Source: Castor canadensis (Eukaryota > Chordata > Mammalia > Rodentia > Castoridae). Taken from it: a stretch of DNA of 64,000 nt. Every line of letters begins with the position of its first letter. Positions within the stretch are counted from its first letter, which is position 1. Made by a program: the position numbers and the translations under genes. Location of the stretch: assembly GCF_047511655.1 (NCBI RefSeq), contig NC_133394.1:62404501-62468500 (forward strand), read 5' to 3'. Below, in pieces: positions 20,944 through 33,853 of this stretch. The notes under the pieces were generated by a model. That model searched no databases and was not told the origin of the DNA. It saw only the letters and a list, made by a program, of their open reading frames with translations.

Positions 20944-21040
20944 GGCTGTGGATGGAGCTCAGTGGTTGAGTACTTGCCTAGTAGTCATGAAGCTCTGAGT
21001 TCGATCCCCAGTGCCACAAAAAAATTAAATAAATAGATAA
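20944..21040 (+). mobile_element. ID-like SINE
   Basis: gggctgtggatggagctcag with A box tggagctcagtggttgag and B box gagttcgatcccc, followed by an A-rich tail. It sits directly on the poly(A) of the preceding L1, a favoured target for L1-mediated insertion. Confidence 0.88.
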
Positions 21041-21076
21041 AAAAACACTATGAAAAACAGATTTACTAGAGTTTTA

Positions 21077-21147
21077 CATATATAAGTACATATATGCATG
21101 CATATATACATGCATATATGTACATACATATGTATATATATATAAAT
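21077..21147. repeat. AT-rich alternating simple repeat
   Basis: A run of TATATG/CATATA-type alternating dinucleotides. No gene overlaps it. Confidence 0.75.
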
Positions 21148-21599
21148 TTTGTCATCTTTAGCTTTAGAGTATACAGAAAAAAATGCTGTTATCCCAAAGT
21201 TACTTAGGTAAATTCTTTTGTTCTTCATACACTTTAATGTGGTTATATAATGTATTTGTAATGTACTTAGCATTATTTGTTGCTATTTGGATTCTATTTT
21301 GAACATTTCCTTATTATGGTTAATTTTACTTAATTGCTTCTTTAAGTATGCGCACAGCCATGTTTCTAAAACTCAGAACAATAGAAGCCACTACAATAAA
21401 GTGTCTCCTCAGGTAAGTGATGCTCAGTCCTTCTTCATTGGTCTTATCCCCCATGCATTCCACCATTTTCACATCCATTGCATGTAGACAACAAATCACA
21501 TTAGTTTCTGGTTTATCATGTTTGTGTTTCATTTTTGACAACTGAGAAGATATATCTGTATTTTATTGTTTTCCCTTCTCCTTCACATTTAATATAGTA

Positions 21600-22080
21600 T
21601 GTTATAGAATCTCCTTTGCACTGTTATTCATACTTAGAAATATGTTTTGGAAATAGCACATGTCCCTTAGAGGTCTTCCTCATTCTTGTATACAGCTGCA
21701 TAATAATTCTTTGTGGGGATATACCATAGCTATCCAACAACCCTCAAACATGGGAATTTAGGATGTTGCTAGGATTTTGCAACTGTAAATAATGTTCTAA
21801 TAAATAGTGTACATAAATTTGTATATATACATATTTCTGTTGTTGTAGGTATATTTTCAGGATAAATTCTGCATGTGGGCTTAGCAAGTCTAACAATAAG
21901 TGAATATATAATTATTAAATATTACTGAATTCCCCCCAAAAGAATTGTACTAATTTGCATTCCCATGAACAATGTATGAAAACTTCTGTTTTTTCTATAG
22001 CCTTACTTGTAGAATATTTTAAAAATTGTTAAATTTATACTTCTAATCTGGGTCTACACAAACTTAGAAGTTTATGTCCA
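21600..22080 (-). mobile_element. Old L1 3' region fragment
   Basis: Landmarks of old L1 3' ends in reverse orientation: cagctgcataataattcttt, gttctaataaatagtgtac and the gtactaatttgcattcccatgaacaatg block. It is strongly diverged. Confidence 0.55.
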
Positions 22081-22955
22081 GATATTGTTGCAGTGCCCAT
22101 AAGTGTGAGGGAATTCCTTCCTCTTTGATTTCCTCATTATTTGCTAAAATTATTGGCCTTCCATAAAGTGATCATCCTTTTATTTGTACTGCTGGGACTC
22201 TATTATTCACAGTACAAATATCAATCCAGTTTTTTAGGAGTCTTTTGATTTTGTCAGTTCCATATATGAAATGCAACCTTGTTTCTTAATGACAGGCTTC
22301 TTATAAATGATTGAATAGGACTTATTCTCAAACATGACAGCCCAGCCATGGTCTTAGTTGCACAATTGATACATTCAATTAGGTCCTGAGAAAAAAGAGG
22401 ATAGATAGTTATTGAACCTATGGACATAGCTACATTGCTATGAAGAGTAAACACATTTGGTGAAAATATGTATTCTTAAATTCTGAGAGGTCAGTGAAGC
22501 TAACAGTATTTTTAACAAAGAAATTTAATGCAGTCCTGTACAACTAATTCTTGTTCCTCTTGGAGTTGGCTCAACAGCTTGCTTTCATAGATCTATCTTA
22601 TTTTGTACTGCAATGAGTCTTAGAAATAGTGACGAATTTTTCTAAGACATCTTGACAGATATCCACCTGATCTTGCCTCAAGTGCCAAAACCTGTACATA
22701 GATAAGAGTCCATTTCATAAAGTGTCAGTAATTATAATACCTGGTATAATCCTTTTCAAGAGGCTTTGAAGCTATCTACTTTGCATAAGACTCATGTGTC
22801 GCCTCTACCATATCTCAGAGTTCATAAGCAAGTATGAGAGGAAAGCAGCATTACCTGTTGATGATATGGCAAAATGTACATGGTTAATTACATCAGTAAC
22901 CAAGAAAAGAAGAAAAGAAAATCCTTTGTCTTACATATCATGCACAACTGTAACA
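22081..22955. other. Unique sequence, nothing recognised
   Basis: No repeat or gene is supported here. The tandem array begins at about 22960. Confidence 0.5.
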
Positions 22956-22959
22956 TAGG

Positions 22960-23790
22960 GATTTAAACAACATTTATCTTTAGGGTAATAACATAGGCAT
23001 GAAAGAACATTCCAAAAAAGGATGTATAACTATAAAACCCTGACATGTAGTTTGTTTTGCTGTTGAAGGCTAACTCAACTCTCATTGCTGAACAAGTTAT
23101 TAGACCCTCCTGCTTGTAACATTTATAGTTTTCTTCCTGGAAATACATTTCTCCTTCCTTTCACTTTAATGGACCTGCATGGCACAAAGCTGATGTTACT
23201 CACTTTTGAAAACTCTGAGATGCAGGCATTCTTCCTTTCAAATACTTGCTGAATTCCTTCAGAGAAACCCTGTGCTAGACTCTTCTTCTACTCACATTGA
23301 TATGGTTCACTCAAGGCATACAGTGTTTCTTCCATTCCTATGAAAAGGGCTGTTTTGCACAAAGTTAATGTTCTTCACTCTTAAAACCCTGAGAGCTGGG
23401 CAGTATTCCTCTTAAATACCAACTCAACTCTCAGTGGTAAACAACTCACTAGACCCTCTTGCTTCACTTGAAAACTGCTGCTCTGAACAAAGTTAATGTT
23501 CTTCACACTTTAAAACCCTGAGAGCTACGCAGTATTCCTGTTAAATACTAACTCAACTCTCCATGCTAAACAAGTTGCTAGACCCTCTAGCGTCTACCGT
23601 GGATAGTTTGGATACACGGGTACAGTGTTCTCCTTTACACTGAAGAAAGCTATTGGCACAAAGGTGAGGTTACTCAGGTTTGAGAACCTTGAGACACCGG
23701 CTTTCTTCCTTTCAAAACCTAACTAAACTCTCTCAGGGAAAAATTATGCTAGACCATCCTTCTTTTCACATTCATACTTTTTGCACAATA
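22960..23790. repeat. Degenerate tandem repeat, about 174-bp unit, five copies
   Basis: Five related units follow each other. The motif around (g)cacaaag(t)t recurs at about 23183, 23358, 23486 and 23657, with a weaker first unit placed near 23009. Each unit carries aaaaccctgag-like, cttaaatac-like, aactcaactctc-like and ctagaccctc-like blocks in the same order. Spacings are about 174, 175, 128 and 171 bp, so the third unit is about 46 bp short. The units are well diverged, so the array is old. I do not recognise the family; it encodes no long open frame. Confidence 0.85.
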
Positions 23791-23810
23791 GCAAAAAAAA
23801 AAAAAGGATG

Positions 23811-24226
23811 TATAATCTCGGATGTATACAATAGAATGTTTACCTGAAAACACTTTGACCTGTAAAGCTAGAACTTCTTCAATTTTCACAGTTCTTCTCT
23901 TGCAGCTTTTACAATACTATTGAGTTGATTGTGGAATATAGAACATAAATAAAAGAAACAAATCAGACATCAAAAGAGAAATATCATCAAAAGAGAAATA
24001 TTCTAGAGAATAGAATATTAGTTACCAGAGGCTGGAGAGTGGGAGCATATTTACGTGCCAATTAGAAATAATAAGAAATTAGTATCTAATGATTATATGT
24101 ATAAAACAGTTTTGAACCTCTATTAACCTAAAACATAACTGTGATGCCCACAAAGAATGTTGGTAGAAAACAGGAACAGCAGATAAATGCTGAATCATAA
24201 AGGGAGATCTTGGTATACCTTGTTTA
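23811..24226. other. Unique sequence, nothing recognised
   Basis: No gene or repeat supported between the tandem array and the CA microsatellite. Confidence 0.5.
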
Positions 24227-24227
24227 T

Positions 24228-24260
<33 letters not shown>

Positions 24261-24265
24261 CACAC
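24227..24265. repeat. (CA)n microsatellite
   Basis: A nearly pure CA run with one G interruption. Open frames through it are simple-repeat artefacts. Confidence 0.95.
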
Positions 24266-24867
24266 GTTATTAAATACTATATACATCTTATATATTATAC
24301 ATACATGCTCATCAGAGAGAGAAATTTGTAGGGATAGATTTAGCACTCAAAAATTAACAAGTCTGCTTCAATGGACATGTGCAGAACACAATAGAGTGCG
24401 CATTCATGTCAAGGACACCTGTATCAATACTTCAAGCATTTATCAGTAATTAAAGAGTAATAGAAGTTTTGCAAGATGTTTTCTTACTAAATGTGATAGA
24501 AACACCTCCCCAAAGCATACGTATTGAGAAAATAAAAAAATCTCACATTTCTAAATCATTCTCAAGTTGCAGGAACACACACTAAAGTTCAGAATCTATA
24601 TAAAAATAAACCATGAGGGAAATTCCATATTTCAGCACTGTGAAATACTGCTAAATTAGTACTGGAGAAAATTTTGGGATGTTCTTTTCATTTAGTATGT
24701 ACATATTAGAAATGAAGAAAGAACAAAAGTTTATGATGTAAGTTTTCAATATATGAAGAAAGTAACAAAATATTAAGAAAATAATAAAATGGAGAACTTG
24801 AAATAATTTATAAAAACTAATTTGACTTATAAGCATCAGAAACAAGAATGCTACATTAAAAGTAAAA

Positions 24868-24985
24868 GTAGCTAGGCATGGTGGTGCATGTGTGTTATCC
24901 TAGAACTTGGGACTGAGGTAGGAAAATCATGAATATCAGGCCAGACTCAACTGCATAGTGAGACTCTGTCTTAAAACAAAAATAA
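24868..24985 (+). mobile_element. B1-like SINE
   Basis: ctaggcatggtggtgcatgt, gggactgaggtaggaaaatc and agtgagactctgtcttaaaa match a B1 monomer with an A-rich tail. Confidence 0.85.
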
Positions 24986-25289
24986 ATAAATACAAAGAAA
25001 AGTTACACTAAATCAAAAATAAATACATTTTAAATTATGAAGATTCCCAGTGATACAGGAAAAAAGGGCAATTAGAACTCTCCTATACTGATGTCAAGAG
25101 AAGAAACTGATAAAAACCACTTTGAAAAATAATAACAAATTTTTAATCTCGATAATTGATAAAATATAACTGAACCAAAAAGGCCCAATAAAATATTTAA
25201 GAATGGCTTAATAATTCTCAACATGATGCTAAGAATGCCTCAAATTGTCACATTTTTTAAACTGAAATTTCTTGTTTACAAAAACAACT

Positions 25290-25590
25290 ACTTATTATAT
25301 GTCAGTTTTATATAATTCTATATCCAACATGCTAGAAGGACACAATTATGAATAAGAGAGTCCTTGCCTAAAAGAGTTCATATGGAAGACTAGTGACTTA
25401 CTAGATCTGATCCTTGAAAAACTGGAGTAATTCATGGAAAAATCTGGTGAAACATACATTAGAAATAAAGATTAGTTCTGTTCAAAGAGGTGTGAACAGG
25501 GGAGCACGAAGAATACTTCTCAAAGTTGATAATATTTGAACATGATCTTATAAGATGAATGTGAATTTCCTTTGAAAATAGCTTTAGTGT
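25290..25590 (-). mobile_element. Probable L2 fragment
   Basis: Reverse-complement L2-like text: caacatgctagaaggacaca, aataagagagtccttgcct, aaaagagttcatatggaaga. Diverged and short. Confidence 0.45.
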
Positions 25591-25754
25591 TTACAAATAA
25601 AGCAATAAGAGAAAAAGAAATGTTAAGCATTAACAAAAACAAAAGCTTGAGGGGCAAGGATGCAGAAAAATGTTAATTAACATAAAAATCATGAAGAAAG
25701 GTCTGGAGAAAAGAAAAAGTATAGTGTGGTTTAACAGGATTTGGAACATAATCC

Positions 25755-25880
25755 CCCAAACACAATCTCTAATCTAGTAATCCAAAATTATGAAATCCCA
25801 GTTGATCAAAATCACTAAAATTTAAAATTTAGAAAGGTCAAAATCTCAGAAATATGATTCTGGAAAAATATAAATTTGTT
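25755..25880. repeat. Low-complexity repeat, possibly a Helitron relic
   Basis: Repeated short phrases of the type tcaaaatc, aaattatgaaatcc and aaaatttaaaattt recall the internal low-complexity part of old mammalian Helitrons. A smaller similar patch lies near 28755-28785. Weak evidence. Confidence 0.25.
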
Positions 25881-26160
25881 AAAAGATTTATTTACATTTT
25901 AATGAATATTTATTTTACAAACATAAATAACCTCAACAAAAAACTTTAAAGGCCACTTTGTCCAGTAAAATAGACAATGATAACATACATAGTTTTATAA
26001 GCATAAACATGTATAGTAAAGACAGCATATGTGTATGATTCAGTATGTATCATTACCTTTTTTTAAGTTACCATTTAAAAACATGTTTTATTTTTCTCTA
26101 TTTTCTCTTTTAGAAAACACTTCATTGGGGAATTTAATACATATTCATATAACTGTATCT

Positions 26161-26330
26161 CGTTAGTCTTCATCAATGTGACAAAATACCTGAGAGAATC
26201 AACTTAAAAGAAGGAAAGATCTATTTTGGCTTATGATTTCAGAAGGTTCAGTTCAGAGTCCTGTCCCATATCTCAGCCCTTGCTTTGGGTCTGGGCAGTA
26301 CAGTGCATCAGGGAGGAAAACTGTGGTGGA
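26161..26330 (-). mobile_element. ERVL/MaLR-type LTR fragment
   Basis: This is the reverse complement of the common LTR end seen on the plus strand at 3055-3140: atgtgacaaaatacctgaga, then aacttaaaagaaggaaagat, then ttttggcttatga. It has no adjoining retroviral genes. Confidence 0.6.
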
Positions 26331-27193
26331 AAAGTTGTGGTATCATTACTTTTTTGACATTCACAGAATTAGATTGTATTTCATCGCCAATATTTTAAAA
26401 GAAGCAATTAAATGTACCAGTTGACTACTAAAATAAGTAGCATGGATTTTAAAAAACTGTACTAGCCTCCTAATCCTGTCTTTAATATGTTTAGACAAAT
26501 AAAATAGCCTAATATAGAACTAAGAGGCTTAAGATCATTAAAAGTTTGCATTTAAATTGTATGCCAGGATTCTTTGGGTACATGTAACAGATGCAAATTT
26601 GTGTTTCCATAAGCTAGAAGAAGCTGAAAATCCAAGGGAGAGTTTAACAATGAAGTCTCCTTAAGAGGACAGATGAAATGATAGCTACAGAGACTTCAGA
26701 AATAAGATTTCTGTGACTTCTCAGTTCCAACTGTCTCCCAGGAATCTAATTGGCTGGTGGTCTATGGGCTATGGCAAGTCTGGCAGGCTCATGGAAAAGA
26801 GGCATGGTTTGCAGTAAGGGCCTTCTTCACATGGAATATTCATGTGAACATAGAACAATTTAATAATTCTGAGCATAATTCTTACTCCAAAGAGGTGTTC
26901 CAAAGAAGTAAAACATTTTGATTAATACTCAGGTGAGCAAGTCTAAGAGTCATGTACTCTTTTGTCTTACAGAACTATTTATCTTCTTTGTCCTAACACT
27001 TGTCTATAAAGAAAAAGGTAGGTAAAAATAAAAACAGGCCAAGTTCAGATTTTTTTAAATTTTTGTTTGGAAAAATACTTGACAGAGGCACAATGTAAAG
27101 TTGTCAGGGATGTAAATGTAAAGAGTCAGTGGCTATAAAGAGACTAAGGAAAGCATTGTATTAAATGTTATTCATGTTCAGTAGATCTGTCTG
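26331..27193. other. Unique sequence, nothing recognised
   Basis: No gene or repeat supported. Confidence 0.5.
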
Positions 27194-27394
27194 AAGAATA
27201 ACAATTATGCTGGGTGCCAGTGGCTCATGCCTGTAATTCTAGCTACTCAGGAGCCAGAGAACAGGGGGATTGTGAGACCCTATCTTGAAAAAACCCTTCA
27301 CAAAAATGGGCTAGTGGAGTGGCTCAAGGTGTAGGCCCTGAGTTCAAGCTCCGGTACTGCAAAATAAATAAAGAAAGAAAGAATAACAATTATG
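27194..27394 (+). mobile_element. Compound SINE with exact target-site duplication
   Basis: The element proper is 27210-27378, flanked by an exact 16-bp duplication, aagaataacaattatg (27194-27209 and 27379-27394). The left arm is 7SL-like (gggtgccagtggctcatgcc, ctactcaggagcc, gagaccctatcttgaaaaaa). The right arm is tRNA/ID-like (tggagtggctcaaggtgtag, ctgagttcaagctcc). The exact duplication and good sequence preservation mark it as one of the younger SINEs here. Confidence 0.92.
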
Positions 27395-29212
27395 AGGAAT
27401 ATTCCAGACTTATCTACTCCTGCCATTTGCAATGATTTTGAGTTTTTCTGCTCTACTGGACTCTCCTGACTTCCTTGTGATGCCTACTAGCATAATTATT
27501 GGAATTCAGATTTTAGAGAATCAATTAAAAGAGTATCTAGTTGGTGACAGGGTACCCAGTTAGGTTATGCTCTCACTGCCTTTCATCTGTTATAATTGAT
27601 TCCCTAATTTCCTTTCTTAAATGACAATGAATGTTTTGATCTCTGCAAAAGGAAGGAGGAGCAAACAGAACCTCAGACTCCATAAGTGAATGTCTTCCAC
27701 CCTCCACTTCTTAAAGATCCAGTTAAATTTTACTTGGTATTGTATTTTCATTGTAATTACCAGCAACAAAAGAAAATTTCTTTATTATCATAACTTAAAA
27801 ACACAATTTCTTTCCTCCTGTGTGTATATGTTGCATTTTATACAAATGAGATTCATGTATATTTTACTTTTTAGCTCTGTAGCTCACAATAACAGGCTTT
27901 CAAAGTGATGGCACATAGTTTTTTTCTGTGTCAGAACCCCCACCTCCAAAACAAGCAGTTCACTGCAGTTGTCTCATGATTGGTTTTAGAAGCATAATGA
28001 TTTCTCTCTCCCATTACAGCCATTATGAATGTTTCATAGATTAGATGATGTAATGGAAATTACCATAATCTAGTTTTGAATCCAGTATTTACTATTTGCC
28101 CTTTAGGATGTGAAATCTGAATTATGAATTCCCAGTTTAATAGCTATAAAACAATATATTGTCCATAGTGTTATCTGAGTGAAGAATCAAGTATGGAAAT
28201 GCATTTTCGCTGCACTTTCCTTACAAAGAACTCTATCATCTGAGTTTTATTATTCACATGGCACTGGAAGAAACACATAACATGCAAGAACTCATTGCAA
28301 TGGTTCCTCTCATTTTCAGTGAACATTTGTTGCAGCCTCTTTCATTCATATGGGCAAATGACATTTTGAGAATTTCAGGTTAGGCTAATGCCTCAATTCT
28401 GCTAATCAAATCTGTGAAAATAGTCAGTGAGATTCCAAATCTAAAATCTGGACCAGTATAGATCCACCCTAACCCACACTCTTATCAGGCATGATATATA
28501 TATATGGCCAGTAGGCTGCCTCAAGATCTTTAGGAATTTTATTTATAGCAGTAATGACACAGAAGTACTCCATCTGTACTATGAATTCAGTGATAAATCC
28601 CTATTAATATTTTTTCTCACTCATTGTCTCCCTAAACTGAACATATACTGAGCACAGCCTCCATCCACAAAGCTGCCCTTGATTTGGTCAAAGGTGTGAA
28701 TAGCTGTAGCATCCAGAGGGCTCTGAATAATTGAGTGATTTGAGTCTGCAGAAAATTAAAATCCAAAATCATGAAATGAAAGGCCAACATCAATATTGTC
28801 TTTTATTTAATGGAGTAACCTAAAAGTAAACAGAGCTGAATAAGGAGATGCTGTCAGAAAAGGGAGCCTCTCTCTGTCTCACAGTCTGACTATTGGTTTG
28901 TTTTCTCTGGCAAATCTTTTTTCAAGAATACTGTGAGGATTGGGAGAAATAGTGTTTCCTTCCATTAATTTTCAGTACAACAAAACAAATGAGGAAGGTG
29001 GACAGAGTTTATATTTTAAATTCATGTATTGCACTCCATGTTCTTAAAAGGAAGAGGGATTTTGAAGGCTTTCACCACAAAGAAATGATAAATGTTTGAG
29101 GAGATAGATTATCCTGATTAACATTACACAATGTGTGACTATATAAAAAAATCACAAAACACCCCAACAATATGTATAATATGTATACTTTTCAGTTAAA
29201 AATAAGTTTAAG
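27395..29212. other. Unique sequence, nothing recognised
   Basis: No gene or confident repeat. A small Helitron-like low-complexity patch lies near 28755. Confidence 0.5.
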
Positions 29213-29392
29213 GATGGAGAGAAGATGAAGATGGCAGATGGCCAAAGGACCCTAGAGCCCTGAGCTCCATAATTTTGGAAGTATACTTCAGATTCATTGT
29301 AGCAAGGATCCTGTAACCTGGCTTTTTGCCAACTAAGATACTGCCAGTGCATGAAGGTGTAATAATGTTCAACAACTGACCCTTAAATTAGC

Positions 29393-29582
29393 TTTTTTTT
29401 TTGAGGTACTGGGGCTTGAGCTCAGGGCCTTCACCTTGAGCCACTCCACAAGCCCTATTTTTGTGAAGTTTTTTGAGATAGGGTCTCGCAGAACTGTTTG
29501 CCCAGGCTGGCTTCAAACTGTAATCCTCCTGATCTCCCTCCTAAGTAGCTAGGATTATAGGCATGAGCCACTGGAGCCCAGC
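29393..29582 (-). mobile_element. Compound SINE inserted in the old L1 5'UTR
   Basis: Reads poly(T), gaggtactggggcttgagctc (reverse B box), gagccactccac (reverse A box), then the B1-like arm reversed (tgcccaggctggcttcaaac, ctaagtagctaggattatag). Short near-repeats (aaattagctttt / aaactagctttt) flank it as a decayed target duplication. Confidence 0.88.
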
Positions 29583-30369
29583 TAAACTAGCTTTTAATAG
29601 CACATAAGAGCCCTGGTAGCCCAGGTGCTGGGACCAGACGCAGCTGCCAGCATGCCTACTGGGAAGCCAATCCCCACTCTGCCTTTTTTTTTTTCTTGGT
29701 TTCTTTTTTCATCTCTTGAAAAAGCAAAAATGCAATGCAAAGAACTGCAAAACAGGGTCTTCAAGTATCTAGGACATCCTGGATCCATCATAATATGTAA
29801 ACACAGTACTTCAATTCCTATCTGCCTGTGTGGTCCTGAATTCCACCAACCGAATCTGCAACCCTGAGAGGTGAGTGCAATACATTGTCTTTTCTGCAGG
29901 GAACCACACAGTTCAGCACAGTTTAGGGTGCAGATTGCACACTCCCTGGAAAAAACAGTTAGTCAAATAAATGGAGGGAAGATTTCACCTTTGCCTGGTG
30001 GGGGTGGGGCAGAACGCTGAGCTGATCTAGCCTTTGTGTGTGTATAGGAGGGATCCAGCTGCAGTCCTGAAAACTACACATTTGACCACCTTGGAGAAAC
30101 TGATTGTGAGCTGAAACTGATAGACTTCCCAGAGAAAAGCAATTGACCAAAAAGCTCCATTTTAGCTCCTAAGTTTGCTCTGTGGGTAGAAGGGGCTGGT
30201 GATGGCTCACATACCAGCTCCTGGTGGGATCACTTCAGAAAACATGCCTACACATGCCAACATTAAGAAGGGGCAGAGACACAGAGAAAACCCTTGGCAA
30301 AAGTGTCAGCAACTGGATTTGAAATCAGAGGAGTGAGTCCACAATAATTATTAACTTGATGTCTTTTTA

Positions 30370-30840
30370 TTTAGTATTTTTATTTTTTTCATTTATTTTC
30401 AATTTGTTGTTACACATCACCCTCTTCCATTCTGTTCAAACATCAATTGCTTAGCCCTCTGTTGTTCCACTTTCCATTTTCTCTCTCCCAGTTTTTCTTC
30501 CCTTTTCCTCTTCCTTTCTTCTCCTTACCTTACTCTCTTCCCTCTCTTTCTCCCACTGGCCCTACATCCTCCACATTCACTACTCACTGAATAGTCTTTT
30601 ATACCAACTTTACACATTTCCCCTATCCTTCCTATTCCTCTGTAATCCCTGAAAATAGAACCTTCTCCACAACAACTGAACTACACTTTTACACATATGA
30701 GTGCCTTATTACCTTATAGATCCCACACCTCACAACTCCTCCCCCTTACCCCATCCCTTCTCCTGCCCTATCTTCTAGCACCATCTTTTAAATTACCTAA
30801 GTATTATCTCTATCCAAACAATAGTTATCTCCACAATATA
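30370..30840 (+). promoter_or_regulatory. Pyrimidine-rich segment of the old L1 5'UTR
   Basis: About 470 bp of strongly C/T-biased sequence just upstream of ORF1. L1-A has a comparable C/T-rich coding-strand segment in the same place (9736-10000). It may be a conserved 5'UTR property of this L1 lineage. Function is not shown by the sequence. Confidence 0.5.
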
Positions 30841-31082
30841 CACAGTTTATAGATAATATCACCAAGGGGAGGTTATATATTATGTAAATGACTGGTTTGG
30901 GATTGAATTTGTGAATTTGTTATTGCTAAGTTATACTTCCAGATCAGGGAAGAGAAATATTACAACCTAGATAACAACTAAGCTAGTCAGAGCATAGAAA
31001 TTAAGTTAAGGGAAAGATAATAGGTAATTAAAATCTCTAACTAACTAATAAACAACACCCAATCAAAACACAAAATAGAAAC

Positions 31083-32223
31083 ATGGGATAAAAAGAAGAC
31101 AGGGGAATCTAACTCTTTAAAAGACTAACAATAACATACTAGAGGATTTGATAGAAAGTGAAGGGGATGAATCCTCAGTTGACCTCAGAAGGATGATGAA
31201 AAGAATGTTCAATGAGCTTAAAGAGGACACACAAAAACAACCCAATGAATACCAGGAGAACACAGATAAAAAACTCAAGAAGACATAGAAACAACTAAAT
31301 GAACTCAGAGAGTATTTCAACAAACTGAAAATGAAACTAAGGAGACTATAAAAAGAAGAAATAAATGAATTAAGAAGACAGCACAAGATATAAAAGAGGA
31401 GTTTAAAAAAGATATGGAAAGTCTCAGAAAAAAGACTCAAACAGAAATCCTGGAAAAAAGAATTCCTTGAATCAAATAAAAATTACATTTGAAAGCCACT
31501 CAGAAGACTGGAACAAGTGGAAAACAGAATTTCAGGGCCTGAAGATAAAATAAATATTAAAGAAAAAAACAGAAGTATTCTTAGACAAAGAACTGAAGAG
31601 CTGCAAAAGAAATATGTAAGAAATCTGCACCTCCATCAAAAGACCAAATTTGTGAACCAAGGGCATCAAAGAAGGAGAAGACATGCAAGCCAAAGGTTAT
31701 GTAATATATTTAACAAAGTAATAGCAGAGAATTTCCCAAATCTTGAGAAGTGCCCCTTCAGGTACAGGAAGCCTCCATAACACCAAGTAGACACAACCAA
31801 TATAGAACCTCTCCATGGCATATTATAGTTAAAACAATTAGCACAGAGAGCAAGGAAAGAATATTGAAGGCTGTAAGAGAGAAAAATCAAATAACATATA
31901 AAGGTAAACCCATTAAAATAGTAGCAGATTTTTCAACAGAAACCTTAAAAGCAAGAAGGGCACGGAGTGAGGTATTTTGAGCACTGAAAGAAAGTAATTT
32001 CAGCCCTAGGATACTCTACCCAACAAAGCTATCATTCAAAATTGAAGGAGGAATAAAAATATTTCATGATAAACAGAAACCAAAACAATGCATGCCCACT
32101 AAACCACCACTACAGAAGATCCTGAATGGAATAATACATACAGAAGATGAAAACAAACATAACCATGAAAGGATGGAAGTTATTAAACCTCAAGAGAAGA
32201 GCAGACAAGTAATCAGAGAGTAA
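31083..32223 (+). pseudogene. Old L1 ORF1 remnant
   Basis: The translated pieces match L1 ORF1: a lysine/glutamate-rich coiled-coil part (31140-31600), the RRM region near 31640-31800 and the C-terminal region (attttgaaggctgtaagaga at about 31861, ttttcaacagaaaccttaaa near 31930). Frameshifts and stops break it throughout. It ends at about 32223 (agagagtaa), just before ORF2. Confidence 0.8.
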
Positions 32224-33853
32224 CACAGAATTAGTTGCACACATACAAACCCTTACACAACAAAAACAACTAAATTGCAGGAATCACCACATAACCACTT
32301 AATATTAACAGTGAATGTTAATGGCCTCCACTCTCCCATCAAAAGACACTGATTGGCAAACTGGATGAAAAAGGAAGACCTGACAATCTGTTGTTTACAA
32401 GAAACCCACCTTATAAACAGAAACAAATACATACCTTAGGGTATGAGGGTGGAAGAAGATTTACCAAACTAATGGCCCCTGAAAACAAGCAGGAAGAGCA
32501 ATATTTATATCAGATAATATAGACTTCAAACCTTAATTAGTCAGAAGAGACAAAGAAGGTCACTTCATAATAATGAAAGGAAAAACATGTCAAGAGGAAA
32601 TAATAATTATTAACTTATATGCACTAAATGTCAGTGTATCCAGCTTCATCAAACAAATACTACTGGACTTAAAAGCACAGATATATCCCCAACAAAATAA
32701 TAGTTGGAGATTCAGTATCTCACTCTCACCAAAAATTCAGAAAAGAAACCTCAGAATTAAATGATACTATAGATCAAATGGACTTAACAGACATCTACAA
32801 AGTATGTTATCCAGCAGCTGCAAAATCAAAATGCACATTCTAGTCAGCAATCCGTGGAACTTTCTCCAAAATAGATCATACCTTAGGACACAAAGCAAGT
32901 CTTAGCAAATATAAGAAAATTGAAATTACAATGGAATGATACTAGGACTTAAAAGCAAAAGGAACTACAGAAAATATTTAAGCACCCGGAGTCTGAACAA
33001 CACATTGTTGATTGACCAAGTCATTGAAAAAGTTCCTAGAATCTAATAAAAATGAAAACAAAATCTACCATGATACTTGGGATATAGCAAAGGCAGTGAT
33101 AATAGGAAAGTTTATAACTATGAGAGCCTGTAAAAATGAGATCTCAAATAAATAACCTCATGATGCACTTCAAGCTTCTTGGTAAAAGGAAAGACATAGC
33201 CAAACCCCAAATTAGCAGATGGAACAAAATAATAAAATAAGGGTAAGAATTAATGAAATAGAAATCAAACTATAGAAAGAATCAATGTAGAGAAAGTTGG
33301 TTCTTTAAAAGATAAATCAGATAAATAAATCCTTATCCAATTTGACTTTGGGTGGGGAAACACACAAATTAATAAAATCAGACATGAAAAGTGAAATATT
33401 ACAACAAATACCAAAGGAACCCAGAGGAACATGAGGAATTCATTGGAAACTGATATTTAAATGAACTGGAAAATCTAGAATAAATGGATAAATTGCTGGA
33501 TGCACTTGACCTAACAAAATTGAACCAAGAGGATACAAGCCACTTAAATAGAACTATAGCAAGCAATGACATTGAAGCAGTGAAGTATCTCCCAACAAAG
33601 AAAAGCTCAGGACCTTACATTTTCACTGCCAGATGCTAAGACCTTTTTAGAAGAACCAACACCAGTACTCCTCAAACTTTTCCATGAAATTTAAAAAGGA
33701 ACACTGCCAAACTTATACTATGAATCCAATACTATACCAGACTAGCACAAAAGACAAGATTTATAGATCAATCTCCTTTATTTCCATGGATGTAAACATT
33801 CTCAATAAAATACTTGCAAACTGAATTTGGCAATACATTAAATATATCTTACA

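Noticed and set aside
20944..21040. tRNA gene
   Set aside because: A and B boxes are present, but the rest does not form a cloverleaf and an A-tail follows; it is an ID-type SINE.
22960..23790. CRISPR-like array
   Set aside because: Units are long and diverged, without short identical repeats and unique spacers, and this is animal nuclear DNA.
24079..24449. Frames with His-Thr and Val-Cys repeats
   Set aside because: Translations of the CA microsatellite.
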